Origin: Monarcha castaneiventris obscurior
Taxonomy: Eukaryota > Chordata > Aves > Passeriformes > Monarchidae
Direction: 5' to 3'
Assembly: GCA_026261815.1 (NCBI GenBank)
Contig: JAMPIT010000379.1
Location: 21,237,001-21,301,000 of the forward strand
DNA length: 64,000 nt
Position numbers and translations under genes: made by a program. The first letter of the stretch is position 1; every line of letters starts with the position of its first letter. This document shows positions 32,210 through 43,395 of the stretch, one piece after another. The notes under the pieces were generated by a model that was not told the DNA's origin, did not search any database, and saw only the letters and a list, made by a program, of their open reading frames with translations.

Positions 32210-34317
32210 TTTTTTTGCTCTCTCTCTTTGCTTTTGTTTTTTTTCCACCACGCAATGTTTTACGTTCTGGTCTCCATCAGCAATCTACATTAAACAAGAG
32301 GACACATTTTTATGTAATGTGTGATATCAAGCAAATCAACATCTAAATATTTCTTAGTTCTATACAGGACAACATTCAGTGACATGTCAGGAGTTTTACT
32401 GTGTTTGTAATGACATGTTGCATTACCTGTAATCAATGTACCAGTGTATGAAATTGTGTTTTACAAATCTATTCACTGAGCACTATTATTTAAGGCAGCA
32501 AGCTTCAGAGAGAAAGTTTATCAGGCCTTGTCTCAGAAACGTAAATATGGTTTTTGACAGCAAGCTATCAAAAATCAATTGTGCTGATTTCAAGAATGAG
32601 TGACCTTTGAAATTTGGATACTTCTGCAATTACATGAGGATCATTTGTAAGTGAATTGCAAGTTCTGAGTGGTTTTTTTGGTAAGCTAACAAGGTGGGGA
32701 AACAGTAATCCAGGAGTAATATCAGCTTGTAGGGGTCTCATTCTGGTCAATTTGTTCCACACTGGATTTGGATGATTCAAGTCATGTCACATGACAGAAG
32801 CAGACAATCAATAACAGCAATAAGAAAATAAGAAAAATCAGTGCCCATGGAATTGCATATGGGCATCCATGTAGACAAATGACATTGCTGAATTTTCTAT
32901 AAGATGTAAACTTTAGGTTCAAGAGAAGCTCTGAGAAACTTCATGCAGTGCAGAGCTACAAAGAGAGCACATCTGCTTCTCCTGCTTATTCAAGGGAGTG
33001 AATAATCCAAGCAGATGTCAGATTTCCAGCAGCTTCCTCAGACAGCACTTTTCAAAGGTGTCTTTATAGGGCACAAGTTCAATTTTTTTTCCCACCACCT
33101 TAACCCCCCCTTTTGTGCATGGTTTGACTCATATGTTAAACTACAGGTTTTTTCAGGAGGCCAAAAGCAGTGAATTGGTCTCCTCACAGGAATGAAGAGC
33201 ATGATTGAATGGGTGTGTGCACGCCTACACAGACACAACACATGGACCTGCAAACAGAGGAGATCCCTTCCCATCTCCATGTTCAGGGCTAACTCTTTGA
33301 GGGCTGACATTGCAACAGGCTGAGTTTGGAGGACTGAAACTCTCAGAGAGTTTATGAGTTCCTCTTTAAATATTGTTCTAGAAATTGTTTTTCATCTGCA
33401 AGCCTCAAGTAGTCACAGAAGAAGTTTAAATCATTTCTTAGCTATAGAGAAGGGATGTAGGACATGGAGAGGTCATTTAGCTGTCTCAGAGACTTCTCCT
33501 GTTGGTAACAGCAAGAAGCTCAGAGTACTACATAGGACCCTGGCCTGGTAAGATCACTACAGATTGAAAGACACTGGTGTTATGGTTTATCATATCTTTG
33601 TATTTCCTTATGGCCAAAGTTCTTAAACAAAATATTTCACATCAAGCTGGGTATAAATTTTCACTGCTGTGAATAATCAGCATAGTAATGGAGTTTAAAT
33701 CATAAATCATATTTTCCTTTCCAGCAAATTCCTCAGTAGGGGTGGTTCTAAGTTGAGAGTGTTAACCAGGTTTTGGAGCAAACAGTGTGCAAAAGCAAAA
33801 TTATTTAATCTCTTCAAGCTAAGGTGGTGCCTTTCAGCAATGATAATCAGATTTCAGTAGTCTCTATAGCAATGCAGGTGAAAAATTTAGAAAAGCATGA
33901 ACATATTCAACAGCAAATACAGAAATTCACAAAATTAAGAATGCACTCCACTGAGGACTGGTTTTCAGGGATGCTGAGAAAATTAGGCTCACATTTGTCA
34001 TTGAAAAGTGTAGGGTTTGCTTACCACGAATCACTATAAATGAGCAAGGATGCATGTTGCCTCTCAGGAAAAATATTTCTACTTCCATATTCTTTGCAGA
34101 TATTTTTGGTTTAAACAAATATGAAAATTGCTGAACTATGAATTTTAGTAAATTTTCTCTTTTAATTTAGGCAACACTGCATGCTTTAATAAATAAAAGT
34201 CTCTGAATCACCTGTCTGAAAGATTAAGCACATTTACACAGAATACCAGAGAGTGTGAGGGAGACCCATAAACAAAACAAGTAAAGATCTAAGCCAATAA
34301 ATATAAAACTGAAGCCT
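32210..34317. other. Intergenic DNA, no feature seen
   Basis: AT-rich non-coding sequence with only short chance ORFs and homopolymer runs. Confidence 0.5.
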
Positions 34318-35195
34318 ATAGAATCACAAAATCAACAAGGTTGTAAGACACCTTCAAGATCATTTGTCTCATGTCAACATGGCACCATCATAATTACCCC
34401 TGTATCCTCAAGTGCCACATCCAGGTGCCTCTTGAACACTTTCAGAGATGAGGCCACACTACCTCCCTGGACAACTTATTGCAATGCCTGACCATTCTTT
34501 CAGTGATTTTTTTTTTTCTAATATCTAATCTGAACCTCCCCTGGTGCACTTTAAGGCCATTTCCTCTTGTCCTTTCACTTATGATACGGCAGATCAGACC
34601 AATCCTTACCTTACTACAATCTCCTTTCGGGTGGTTGCGGAGAGCAATGAGGTGCCACCCTGAGCCTCCTCTTCTTCGGACTAAACAATCCCAATTCCCT
34701 CAGTCACTCTTTATAGGACCCTTCACCAACTCTGTTGCTCTTCTCTGGGCATGCTCCAGCACTTCAATGTCCTTTTGGAACTGAGGGGCCCAAAACTGGG
34801 CACAGCACTTGAGTTGTGGCCTCATCAGTGCCAAGTGTAGCAGGACAATCACTTCCCTAGTCCTGCTGGCCACTATTTTTGACAAGGCCAGGATGCCATT
34901 GGTCTTCTTGGCCACCTGGGCACACACACTGGCTCAAGTTCAGCTGCTGTTGGTCAGCACTCCCAGGTCACTTTCTGCTGAGCAGCTTTGTAGCTACTCT
35001 CCCTCCCTGTAACACTGCATGGGGTTGTTGTGACACAAGGGCAGGACCTGGCACTTTGCTTTATTGAACCTCATGCAGTTGTCGCAACCAATGACCTAGT
35101 CTGTAAAAAACTCTCTGTAGAGCCTTCCTGCCCTCCAGCAGATCAACACTCCCACCAAACCTAGTGTCAGGTTACATGAGCACATGTGCCACCAG
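34318..35195 (-). mobile_element. CR1 LINE, about 880 bp 3' part
   Basis: Minus-strand CR1 beginning with a decayed tail (tagaatcacaaaatcaacaagg). It continues through the tctaatctgaacctcccctgg, ctcctttcgggtggttgc, tgagcctcctcttcttcgg, gggcccaaaactgggcacagc, ccaggatgccattggtcttc and caagggcaggacctggcac blocks. The minus frame at 34700-34927 shows the conserved reverse-transcriptase C-terminal run [13 protein letters not shown]. It is one of the longest CR1 copies in the window; frames are broken. Confidence 0.9.
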
Positions 35196-35285
35196 CTGAG
35201 ATTTTTCAGCCTATCCACAATTCCAAGCAGGGCCAAGACTCTCTGTATCTACTGGTGCAGATGTGCCTCAGTTGCACATGACACA

Positions 35286-35349
35286 GCTGGACAGGAGGAT
35301 CTCCAGAAGGTCCCTTCCTACCTCAGAAGTTCTGTGATGCTGTGATTCC
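35286..35349 (+). mobile_element. CR1 LINE 3' tail, plus orientation
   Basis: The blocks gacaggaggatctccagaaggtcccttcctacctc and ttctgtgatgctgtgattcc are the last about 65 bp of CR1 in sense direction. It lies 90 bp from the oppositely oriented copy at 34318-35195. Confidence 0.8.
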
Positions 35350-36530
35350 ATGTTATCATAAAGTAACATACATGAAGTCTACATTAAAAAGATGCTGAAG
35401 GTGCATAGGGAACATGACAGAATCGGCATGTAACACCCATCTTATGTATATTCTCCATCACAAGAATCTCTTGTCTATACGTAAAATATCCTCATAATGA
35501 TCACTTATTGAAGCAGGAACCTTTTTTTTTTCCCAGTAGAGTCCTGCAGGTGCTGAAGTCATGCTCAGATTGCTTTCTCTCGTCCTATTCAGGATGAACA
35601 CTCATTCATAGCAATTGAGCACTTAGCTCACACAAAGAGGAACAGTTTCAGGTGGAAAGAATAAGAAAGTCCTAGCTCAGAAAATTCTGCAGCCCTGCAT
35701 CAGGGAGGCTGTAGTTGTAGACTCAGGGACTGTGAGGCGGTGAGGGGAGCTGGTCCTGCCTATTCCATCTCTGAATTGTCTGTGCTATGTAATGAGCTAC
35801 AAGAAGGGTGGGATTGGGTAAGCACTGATCCCAGCTGTTGCCACAGAAGAGAAATATTCCTGAGATCCGCTGTCAGATGAATCCCAGGAAGACAGGCCAT
35901 ACATTACTTCAGGGAAGCAAACAGCAAATGGTAGTGGCTGAAGGGCACTGCAGAAAGAAAAACAAAGGGAAGACCCAGAGGGAGAGACCAGCAAGACGTT
36001 GCCAATGAACCAGTGTTTGGCCCAAGGAGCACAATACAGGAGTAAGTGTCGCAGAAAGGACAGCAGAGCTGTTGAAAAGCAGAGTGAGAGGTTATCCTTT
36101 TGCCAAAATGCCACTGGGTGAAAATCAATGTTTTGTGCAGGATCCAGAGCAGAATACCTAAACACACACATGAGATAATCATACCAAAAATATAAGGTGG
36201 GAAGAGTTCCCGTGTGCATACGGAGTGTGGGCATGAGCTATGTGAATAGGGCACACAAAGTTATTCAGTCTGTGGGAATTTAGCCCAGATCCCGGCTGAG
36301 CATTTTCTTGCTTCCTAAACCAAAGAAATATGGGCAGGACAATAGCTGAGGGCAGGCTCCAAGGACTGTGGGATTGAACTGAGGCATCTATATACCACAC
36401 AAGTTTTCCAGTGGTTGTAGTTTTCGTGGTTTAGAGAAGTACTGAGACACCATAAGTCCTACTGGAGTCAATGGCAATACCACACACTCAAGTTCTCAGG
36501 AAGCCTTCCTCAGGGTCCCAAAACAGAGAC
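35350..36530. other. Intergenic DNA, long minus-strand chance ORFs
   Basis: A 145-codon minus-strand frame (35797-36234) overlaps another (35904-36254). Neither shows a domain, signal or family that I recognise, and the translated text is of low-information, Ser/Leu/Phe-rich kind. No repeat is assigned. Confidence 0.4.
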
Positions 36531-36611
36531 ACCAAGGAAGCCATTTAGACACCAAGAGAAGACCAAGGAAGCCATTTAGACACCAAGAGAAGACCAAGGA
36601 AGCCATTTAGA
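36531..36611 (+). repeat. 31-bp tandem repeat, 2.6 copies
   Basis: The unit starts ACCAAGGAAGCCATTTAGAC and ends ACCAAGAGAAG. Full copies are 36531-36561 and 36562-36592, with a partial third copy 36593-36611. Copies are identical where complete, so the array is young. Confidence 0.97.
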
Positions 36612-36755
36612 TGACTAAACACAGATGTTTAGTGCCACTTTAGATCCCCCTTTAGACTCTCCACAAAGAAATAAGGCTCACAAAGTCCTGACCATACCTG
36701 CCAGTTCCAGGAGTGTGTTTCAGTTACTTGGGAGTTACTCAGACTCTAAAAACTT
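36612..36755. other. Intergenic DNA, nothing seen
   Basis: A short spacer between the tandem array and the dispersed direct repeat. Confidence 0.4.
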
Positions 36756-36801
36756 CAGTTTTGAGAAGGATGTAAGTTTTTGAACCATTTCGAGATTTAT
36801 A
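36756..36801 (+). repeat. Copy 1 of a dispersed direct repeat of about 48 bp
   Basis: CAGTTTTGAGAAGGATGTAA followed by gtttttgaacca and a decayed gatttatag. It matches 38099-38147 in the same orientation; the flanks do not match. Confidence 0.8.
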
Positions 36802-38098
36802 GATGTTTGTGCTGATGAATAAGAGTTCCAATCTTAACTGTGATGTTTTTATAGAATAACTGGGGGGAGATGACTGTTGAAAAGCGCCAAGGTAGGCAAG
36901 GGAAAGTTTTGAATATGTCTTCAAACTAGAATCTGTAGATATGTAATTCGGATTCATGTCAGCAACAGTTTCCAAAAATCTGCTCCTATAAAGAGAGAAT
37001 TTCTTGTAGGAGCTCATGGAAAACTGGAGACTAGGTTGGACAAACCTTACAAAAAAGTAAGTTGGCAGCAAAAATAAATCAAAGTTATTGGTGAGTCCTA
37101 TAATAGTTAAGTAGACTAGGAACTGACATCCTGATCTGGTGTTACCCACTGAAAAAAAGAATTAGATATAGCATGTGCTAAATTATCCTTTTATCACCCA
37201 TGAAAGAACACCAGACTGTGGCACCTATTATTACCATTAGATGAACTATACTTTACTCACACCTAGTCTCAATTATTGCCACAGCGCAAGCTGCAGCAAG
37301 CGACTGCAAAATATACCCCAGCCTGTGCCATCTTTGTACTGCTGGGCTCCCAATTAAAAGAAAATTACTGAAGGCCCATTTTCTCAGCTTAGCACTGTAG
37401 GAACTTGAAAAATAAGAATAATTTCTCACCATGAACTGTGAAATGAACATAAAAGTGCTGTAGACTTGGTTTTTTTTCCCCTTTGAATTACAGGTTCACC
37501 TCTGGTTCAGCGTTAGAGACACTTTGCTCAGTAGTTACACCAAAGCAGCCCTGCAACCCAGCTGCAAACCTGGCTGAAAAGCACTCAGCCCTGCCCAACA
37601 CAGTCATTTTCAGGGATGGGGGGGTTGAACCCCAGGGGAAATTCCTACCATGAAGTCTGTGGCATCCTTACAAACACCTTTCTTTGTCCTTCTGTTTTAG
37701 TAGCAGCAGAATAATGTAAAGGAAATAACTATGGTTTCATACAAACTTGTGCATGAAATCTAATGAGGTTTTTTTTTAATATATAGAGATCTTGTGCACT
37801 CTTTCTGTTGTGAAGTAGTACTCTGGGTTTTTCTCTGGCTGTCACATCCATGTGGAAGAGCATGAAAAGGAGCAAGTAGGAGAAAAGTACAAGGTTTTCT
37901 GTGAGACACTGGCCTTTTTTTTTTTTTTCAAAGACCTACCTATCCTTAGTACATTGGTAATTAATGTAGTTAGTGTTCATGTTTTCTATACTGCCTTGTT
38001 AAACTTTTTTGCACTGTATATTCATGCTTATATACTCACATATCTACAGCAAAATTTCCTGTTGAGACCACCACCAGCTAAAACAGCATTAGGGAGAC
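36802..38098. other. Intergenic DNA between the two direct-repeat copies
   Basis: AT-rich, with T-runs near 37472 and 37770 and a GC-richer patch near 37500-37650. No recognised element. Confidence 0.4.
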
Positions 38099-38147
38099 CA
38101 GTTTTGAGAAGGATGTAACAGTTTTTGAACCACGTCCAGCTTTATAA
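38099..38147 (+). repeat. Copy 2 of the dispersed direct repeat
   Basis: CAGTTTTGAGAAGGATGTAA followed by cagtttttgaaccacgtccagctttataa. The first 20 bases are identical to the copy at 36756. Confidence 0.8.
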
Positions 38148-38740
38148 TTTGAGTAAAAAGCAAAAATACAAATGCAGAAATGCAGAGCCTTTGTGTTTCT
38201 TTAAAAGCTGTTCCTCGACTGTGGAGGGCTGTGAGCCCCTGGCACAGGAGCTCTCTACATTCCTATGGAAATAGACCTGAGTTCCAAAAGAATCCCCCCA
38301 GAGATAAGCAACCTTCCTCAGGGTCATGGTGACCAAAAGAGCCACTCCCAACATGTCTTGCTTCTTTGTGGTAATAGCCTGGACCCCATTGGCTAATTGG
38401 TTTCTACCCCACTCCCTGCCTTCCCCATATAACTTCTGCTCCGAGCTGTGACACAGATGGAGCTCTTGCCTCTGGCCTCCCCTTCACAGGGGCTGCTGGA
38501 CAATAAAGGCTATCTCTGTGGAGCTGCTATATAAGGCTCCTGTCTCTCTGTCCCTGAGTTGTGCCAGGGTGGTTTCACAAGAGCTGGTATCACTTGTAGC
38601 AGAGAAGTTTCTACACTTGCTGAAATCACCTGTTGCTCAGGTAAGTTGCTAAAGCCTCTGGAAAAGCCTTTCCCTGGCAGGATGCTTTCTCTAGGAAGGT
38701 TGCAACGCACCGGGTTGTCCACTGAACCCCTGTAAGCAAT
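38148..38740 (+). mobile_element. LTR-like promoter block, possible solo LTR
   Basis: The signals are in retroviral LTR order: two ATTGG (inverted CCAAT) boxes at 38388 and 38396, a TATA-like CATATAAC at 38426, and AATAAA at 38502, about 75 bp after the TATA box as in an R region. GC-richer, CT-rich sequence surrounds them. A consensus splice donor CAG|GTAAGT lies at 38638-38646. I could not define TG...CA ends, a target-site duplication or a primer-binding site, and I do not recognise the family. It could instead be a host promoter or the first exon of a non-coding RNA. Boundaries are rough. Confidence 0.4.
38426..38433 (+). promoter_or_regulatory. TATA-like box
   Basis: CATATAAC, 26-38 bp downstream of paired inverted CCAAT boxes, within the LTR-like block. 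Transcription would be expected to start near 38455. Confidence 0.35.
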
Positions 38741-41700
38741 ACTCGACTCCCAGTTTCAGAGTCCTTGTCTAAAACTGAGGGTTAGAACTGCAGTATCTGA
38801 ACTACCTTCACTGAATTATAATTATCAAGTTGTTTGTTTCTTTGTGAGTTAGGTAACAAAAACCAAGAGCCGGAATAGCATTCATAAAGGTATTAGCCAT
38901 TCTGTGGATAATGAAAACTTCAAGAGTGTTTGAACAGCAATAGTTCTTCTTTTAAGAAAGGCATACACTTTTTTTCCTCCAGTGCATAAACTAAACCCTG
39001 ACAGCACAAAGGGAATGTGGAAACAGGTTATTCCATTAATATTTACCTGGGGATTTTGAGCACCTCTCTCTGCACCCTTGAAGTGCAACATGATCAGAGA
39101 CTGTATAATAGGATTTGATAGAGGCAAGCTGAAGCTTAAAAGACATGAAGGAGAGATAGACATGTAACAGCTGTATATTTTTAGTGCTACAGAGTCTGTA
39201 ATGACTCCTTCACAGCCTAAGTGAGAGAATACCATTGTGTTTCAGCCTACACTGAACTTCCCATGCTTCCGAGAAGTACAAATACACTGCTGGTAACTCA
39301 GGAGGTGAAACTATACCAGCATTTCCTGCTTCTTTGGAAGACAAAAAGGCAGAAGAATATCTTATATGCTCAGGCTTAGCTAAAAGACTGTTGCCCACAC
39401 CACAGCACTACAGTCTGGTTTCTTATACTTACAATTAATCTAGTGATAATTCCTAGCTGTTCTGTATATTGCTATTAGACTCGGCACACTGGAGGCTTCT
39501 GGCCTGCTGCGATTAGGCATAATGTGATACAGATCTTATTATCAGCATGAAAATGAGAGCTTTCTGGTTGAAACTGCATACTTTTGCACTCAGTTTTGCA
39601 GTGATTCATCCTATTCTAATGTATACAGGTTGCACTAAATCATAAGTGGAATTAATGTACTTACTCTAAACTAAAAGTTACTTTTCTGAGAATTTTAAAG
39701 AGAAGGTGTTAATCACTTCATGTGTTACATTAATTTAGTGATGAAACCTTAAATGAAAGGCAATGTATCAGACCTTTGCTCCATCCCAATTATCTGCCCA
39801 TTGGTGAGCCTGCATTCATAAGCCCTGATAAAGGAAGAGAACCTGAGAAACTCCAGCTAGATTTCTTCTCTGTGTTGTTTGCTGTTGGGTTTGAGGACTG
39901 TATGTCACCAATTCAATACAAGTGAAGGTTTTTGTCCAAAGGAAGTCTTTAAACTTATATTATTCTTAAAAGAAACCTATTGAACCACAACATTGAGGCT
40001 ACACGATATCTTTTTTTAAGGCAGTTGACTTAAGCTGGTGACCATCACTCTGTGAGGAGCATAAGAAGGGATGAGACTTACAGCTAGGACTGTTAGTGGC
40101 AAGTTTTAGTCCTCTAGAGTTTTTTTAGGGTGAAACAAACCCATTAGTTCAAACTAGGTCAATCTGATACCTTCAAGTGAGCGGAAGCTCCCAGCTGAGG
40201 ACTATCCCAGGCAGCAGCAGTGTTGTCTAGTGCCTTGCATCCACCACATTTGATCTTGTGGAGTGTGTTAAATTAACTGACTGAGTACATGGAAAGAATC
40301 TTCTAATTTTAGGAGAGGATGAGCATGACATTGTTTGGGGTTTTTGCAAGGTCAGACTTCCAGCCTGCTCCCAGTTTAAGTGCACAGTCACAACAGATGA
40401 CACAAAGAAGGCAGGAATGCCAGGCCAGGAAAAGGAAGAGGAGCAGAAAAGGTGCTTTGAAATTTTTTTGAAATTTTTCTGATCTGGCATCAGGTGAAGA
40501 TGACCTGCCAGATTTTTTATTGCCTTTCAAGCTTAATTCAAATAGGTTACCTCAATCTGATGCAAACAACTATCCAGTGATTAGAAGTGCAGAACAGCAT
40601 GGACCAGAGGTTAAGCTATCAGGTTTTCCTGGGCTTACTACTAAGATGATACCACCAGGGAGCCAACAGCTGAGAATTTTTTTTTAAAATGTGTTCGTAG
40701 TCTTTATTTGCAATTTCAATTACATGCTTTGCATATATGCCCCTTCTGTTTGGTGTAGATAGGCCTATATTTTCATACTTGAATGTGAAAGCAGTTTTGT
40801 CACAGTACTGACTGTTTACAAAATGTTAATGTTTAAAAAAATGCAGATAAAAATATATTTGAGACCTTTTGGATGACTTCTGATCCTTGATTCTGCAAGC
40901 CCCTCAGTTAGGGAAATATACCTAATTTTTAATACTGAATCTTCCCAGGTCCTGTCCTTTCTTGTAATTTGTACTTCAGTATACTGAAGTCTAATACTTC
41001 CATAAACAAAAAATCACTCAAAGGAAATCAGACACATCTTTCACCACCAACTGCAACTCTTCAAGCTCAGATTTTCAGAGAAGCCCAGAAAAGTTTGATT
41101 CTTCCTGACATATTGGAGCAGATGAGCATCTAATTCTTTTAACTCCTTTTAGAAAAATATAAATTGTGAGGTAGGTTTGGGCTACTCTTAAAAAAAAAAC
41201 CAAACTTTCCTCTCAGACTCCTATTTACTTGCTAAAATGAGTTCAATCTCTTCTCCATTTAGTAAACAAACAAAAGAAATATCTGATGCAATCATCACAA
41301 CTGCCTTAATATTGACTCTGGTGTTTGTGAAGCATTTCTGGGGACTGAATGTTGTTTATGAACAGTTTGATTTTTCAATACACAACTTCATTTTCTCTCA
41401 CTCTTTTTAATTCTTTGTGATTTTGCATATTTTCCATTACGGTAAAATTGACAGTCTTTGAATACACCAGATATAAAGACACTGTTAAATGGCATTTATA
41501 AGCATCACTTTATTTGGAAAGAAGTCACCAAAATATCTGTTGAGTTTATAACTGGGAAAGCAGAAGGATTATTTCTTTTCAACATAAAAAGTATTTTTTA
41601 TCTAAGCAAAGACTTATAGCAAGTGGAAGTTCAATATCATGCCTGTGAAAATTACGGTCTGTTTAGACCAAATAGCAAAATATTTGAAAGGAAGTATTAA

Positions 41701-42423
41701 ATAGTGAGAAGTAGTTATGTGTAATAAGTTTTCTAAAATATTTGGATTTCTCCTTTTAGTCTCGGTCACTTTTCTATGTGCAGTATCCTTTCAACTTCAT
41801 ATCCAGTTTGCAATTTAAGGTATGAAGCAGTCTTTGAAGTATGCAATTTATAGCAAAAAGCACAGGCACAATACTACTTCTCTTTTTCCCCTGGAAAAAA
41901 ACATTGAGATGCCTGATTGTGCACTTAGACCTGTATGGAAAAAGCATTGCCTAAATCCCTACACTGAAGTAGTGATAAGAACATTTATTCAGTCACAGGT
42001 AGGGTCATATTTATAACTATTTTGCTTTTACTGCTGATATGAAGTCCTCAAGATACAACTAATTTATCTTAATAATATCATGTCAATATATAATATCTTA
42101 ACAAATCTTATCTATGTTATGATAGCTGTTTTGCTAGGAAAAGTGTTGACTTCACTTGGAAAAAGCAAGCAGCAGTCTGCTTCTCAAATTCCTTCTCCCT
42201 CTGTCCTCCACATAACATTGCATATGCTTGAAAACTCAAGAGGTCATGTTTTACCTCTAGATAGGTTTTCTGCATTGCTAGCTTCTGCTGCTTTCGAGGA
42301 TCTGACAGCTTCCATAAAACAAGCCTGATAATACCAGAGCAGAATATCTAAATTATTAAAATTATATTTAGAGAGAGAAGCAGCATTACTGGGTTTTCTC
42401 AGAATTTATACATATAGATTACA
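38741..42423. other. Intergenic DNA, no feature seen
   Basis: AT-rich non-coding sequence. ORFs are short and have no recognisable content. No CR1 tail or LTR is seen. Confidence 0.45.
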
Positions 42424-42860
42424 TGTAGGTCACAAGTGGTGTTTCCCAGGGCTCAGTACTGGGGCAGCTCCTGTTTAATATCTTTATCAATGATATGGTT
42501 GAGGGAATCAAGTGCCCCCTCAGGCATTTTGAGGATGACACCAAGTTGGGTGGGAGTGCTGATCTGCTGGAGGGCAGGACGGCTCTGCAGAGGGATCTGG
42601 ACAGGCTGGATCAATGGGCCATGGCCAGTGGTATGAAGTTCAATAAGGCGAAGTGCTGGGTCCTGTACTTGGGCCACAACAGCCCCATGCAGCACAACAG
42701 GCTGGGGCAGAGTGGCTGGAAAGCTCCTCAGTGGAAAAGGACCTGGGAGTGTTGGTCAACAGCGGCCTAACATGAGCCACCAAAATGACCAGAAAGCCAA
42801 TGGCATCCTGGCCTGTATCAGCAATAGAGTGGCAGCTGGACTAGGGCAGGCCTGTTCTTA
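42424..42860 (+). mobile_element. CR1 LINE reverse-transcriptase fragment, sense
   Basis: A sense-oriented piece of CR1 ORF2 in one continuous frame from about 42438 to 42770. It shows [19 protein letters not shown], then FEDDTKLGG, then LDRLDQWA and [11 protein letters not shown], all recognisable reverse-transcriptase palm and thumb motifs of CR1. The catalytic FADD box reads FEDD (42528-42539) and a stop follows at 42771, so it is inactive. Both the 5' part and the CR1 3' tail are missing: the copy is cut off where the opposite-strand CR1 at 42863 begins. Confidence 0.92.
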
Positions 42861-42862
42861 CA

Positions 42863-43395
42863 CAGGCACAGAATCAATCAGTTTGGAAAAGACCTCTGAG
42901 ATCATCGAGTCCAACCTATGAGCAAACACCACTCTGTCAACTACAACATGGCATCAAGTGCCATATCCCATCTTTCCTTAAACACCTCCAGGGATGGTGA
43001 CTGCAGCACCTCCCCGGGCAGCTCATTCCAATATCTAATCACCTTTTTAGTGAAGTATTTCCTCCTAATGTCTAACCTAAATCTTCCCTGGAGTATCTGC
43101 CCATGAGACTATGTCCTCTTGTCCTGTTGCTGATTGCCTGGGAGAAGAGACCAGCCCCCACATGGCTACAACCTCCTTTCAGGGAGTTGTACAGAGCAAT
43201 AAGGTGTCCCTTGTGAGCCTCCTTTTCTCCAGGCTAAACCCTCCAGCTTCCTCAGCTGCTCCTCACAGGACTTGTGCTCCAGACTCTTCATCAGCCTGTT
43301 TGCCTTTCTCTGGACATGCTTTAGCCACCTCAATGTCACTCCTGAAGAGAAGGACTTAGAACTGGCCACAGGACTTGAAGAGACACTGGAGCTGT
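42863..43395 (-). mobile_element. CR1 LINE 3' fragment
   Basis: Minus-strand CR1 starting at the inverted tail (caggcacagaatcaatcag) and running through tccagggatggtgactgcagcacc, tcctaatgtctaacctaaatc, ctcctttcagggagttgt, tgagcctccttttctccagg and the ctctggacatgctttagcc block. It abuts the sense CR1 fragment at its left side, suggesting that it inserted into that copy or replaced its tail. Confidence 0.9.

Noticed and set aside
35797..36254. 145- and 116-codon overlapping minus-strand ORFs
   Set aside because: Two frames of the same DNA are open at once, with no domain, no splice structure and no recognisable homolog; treated as chance.
36504..38323. Shared 14-mer ccttcctcagggtc at about 36505 and 38310, considered as evidence for paired LTRs
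   Set aside because: The flanks do not align, and its order relative to the 48-bp direct repeat is reversed between the two sites, so a two-LTR provirus is not supported.
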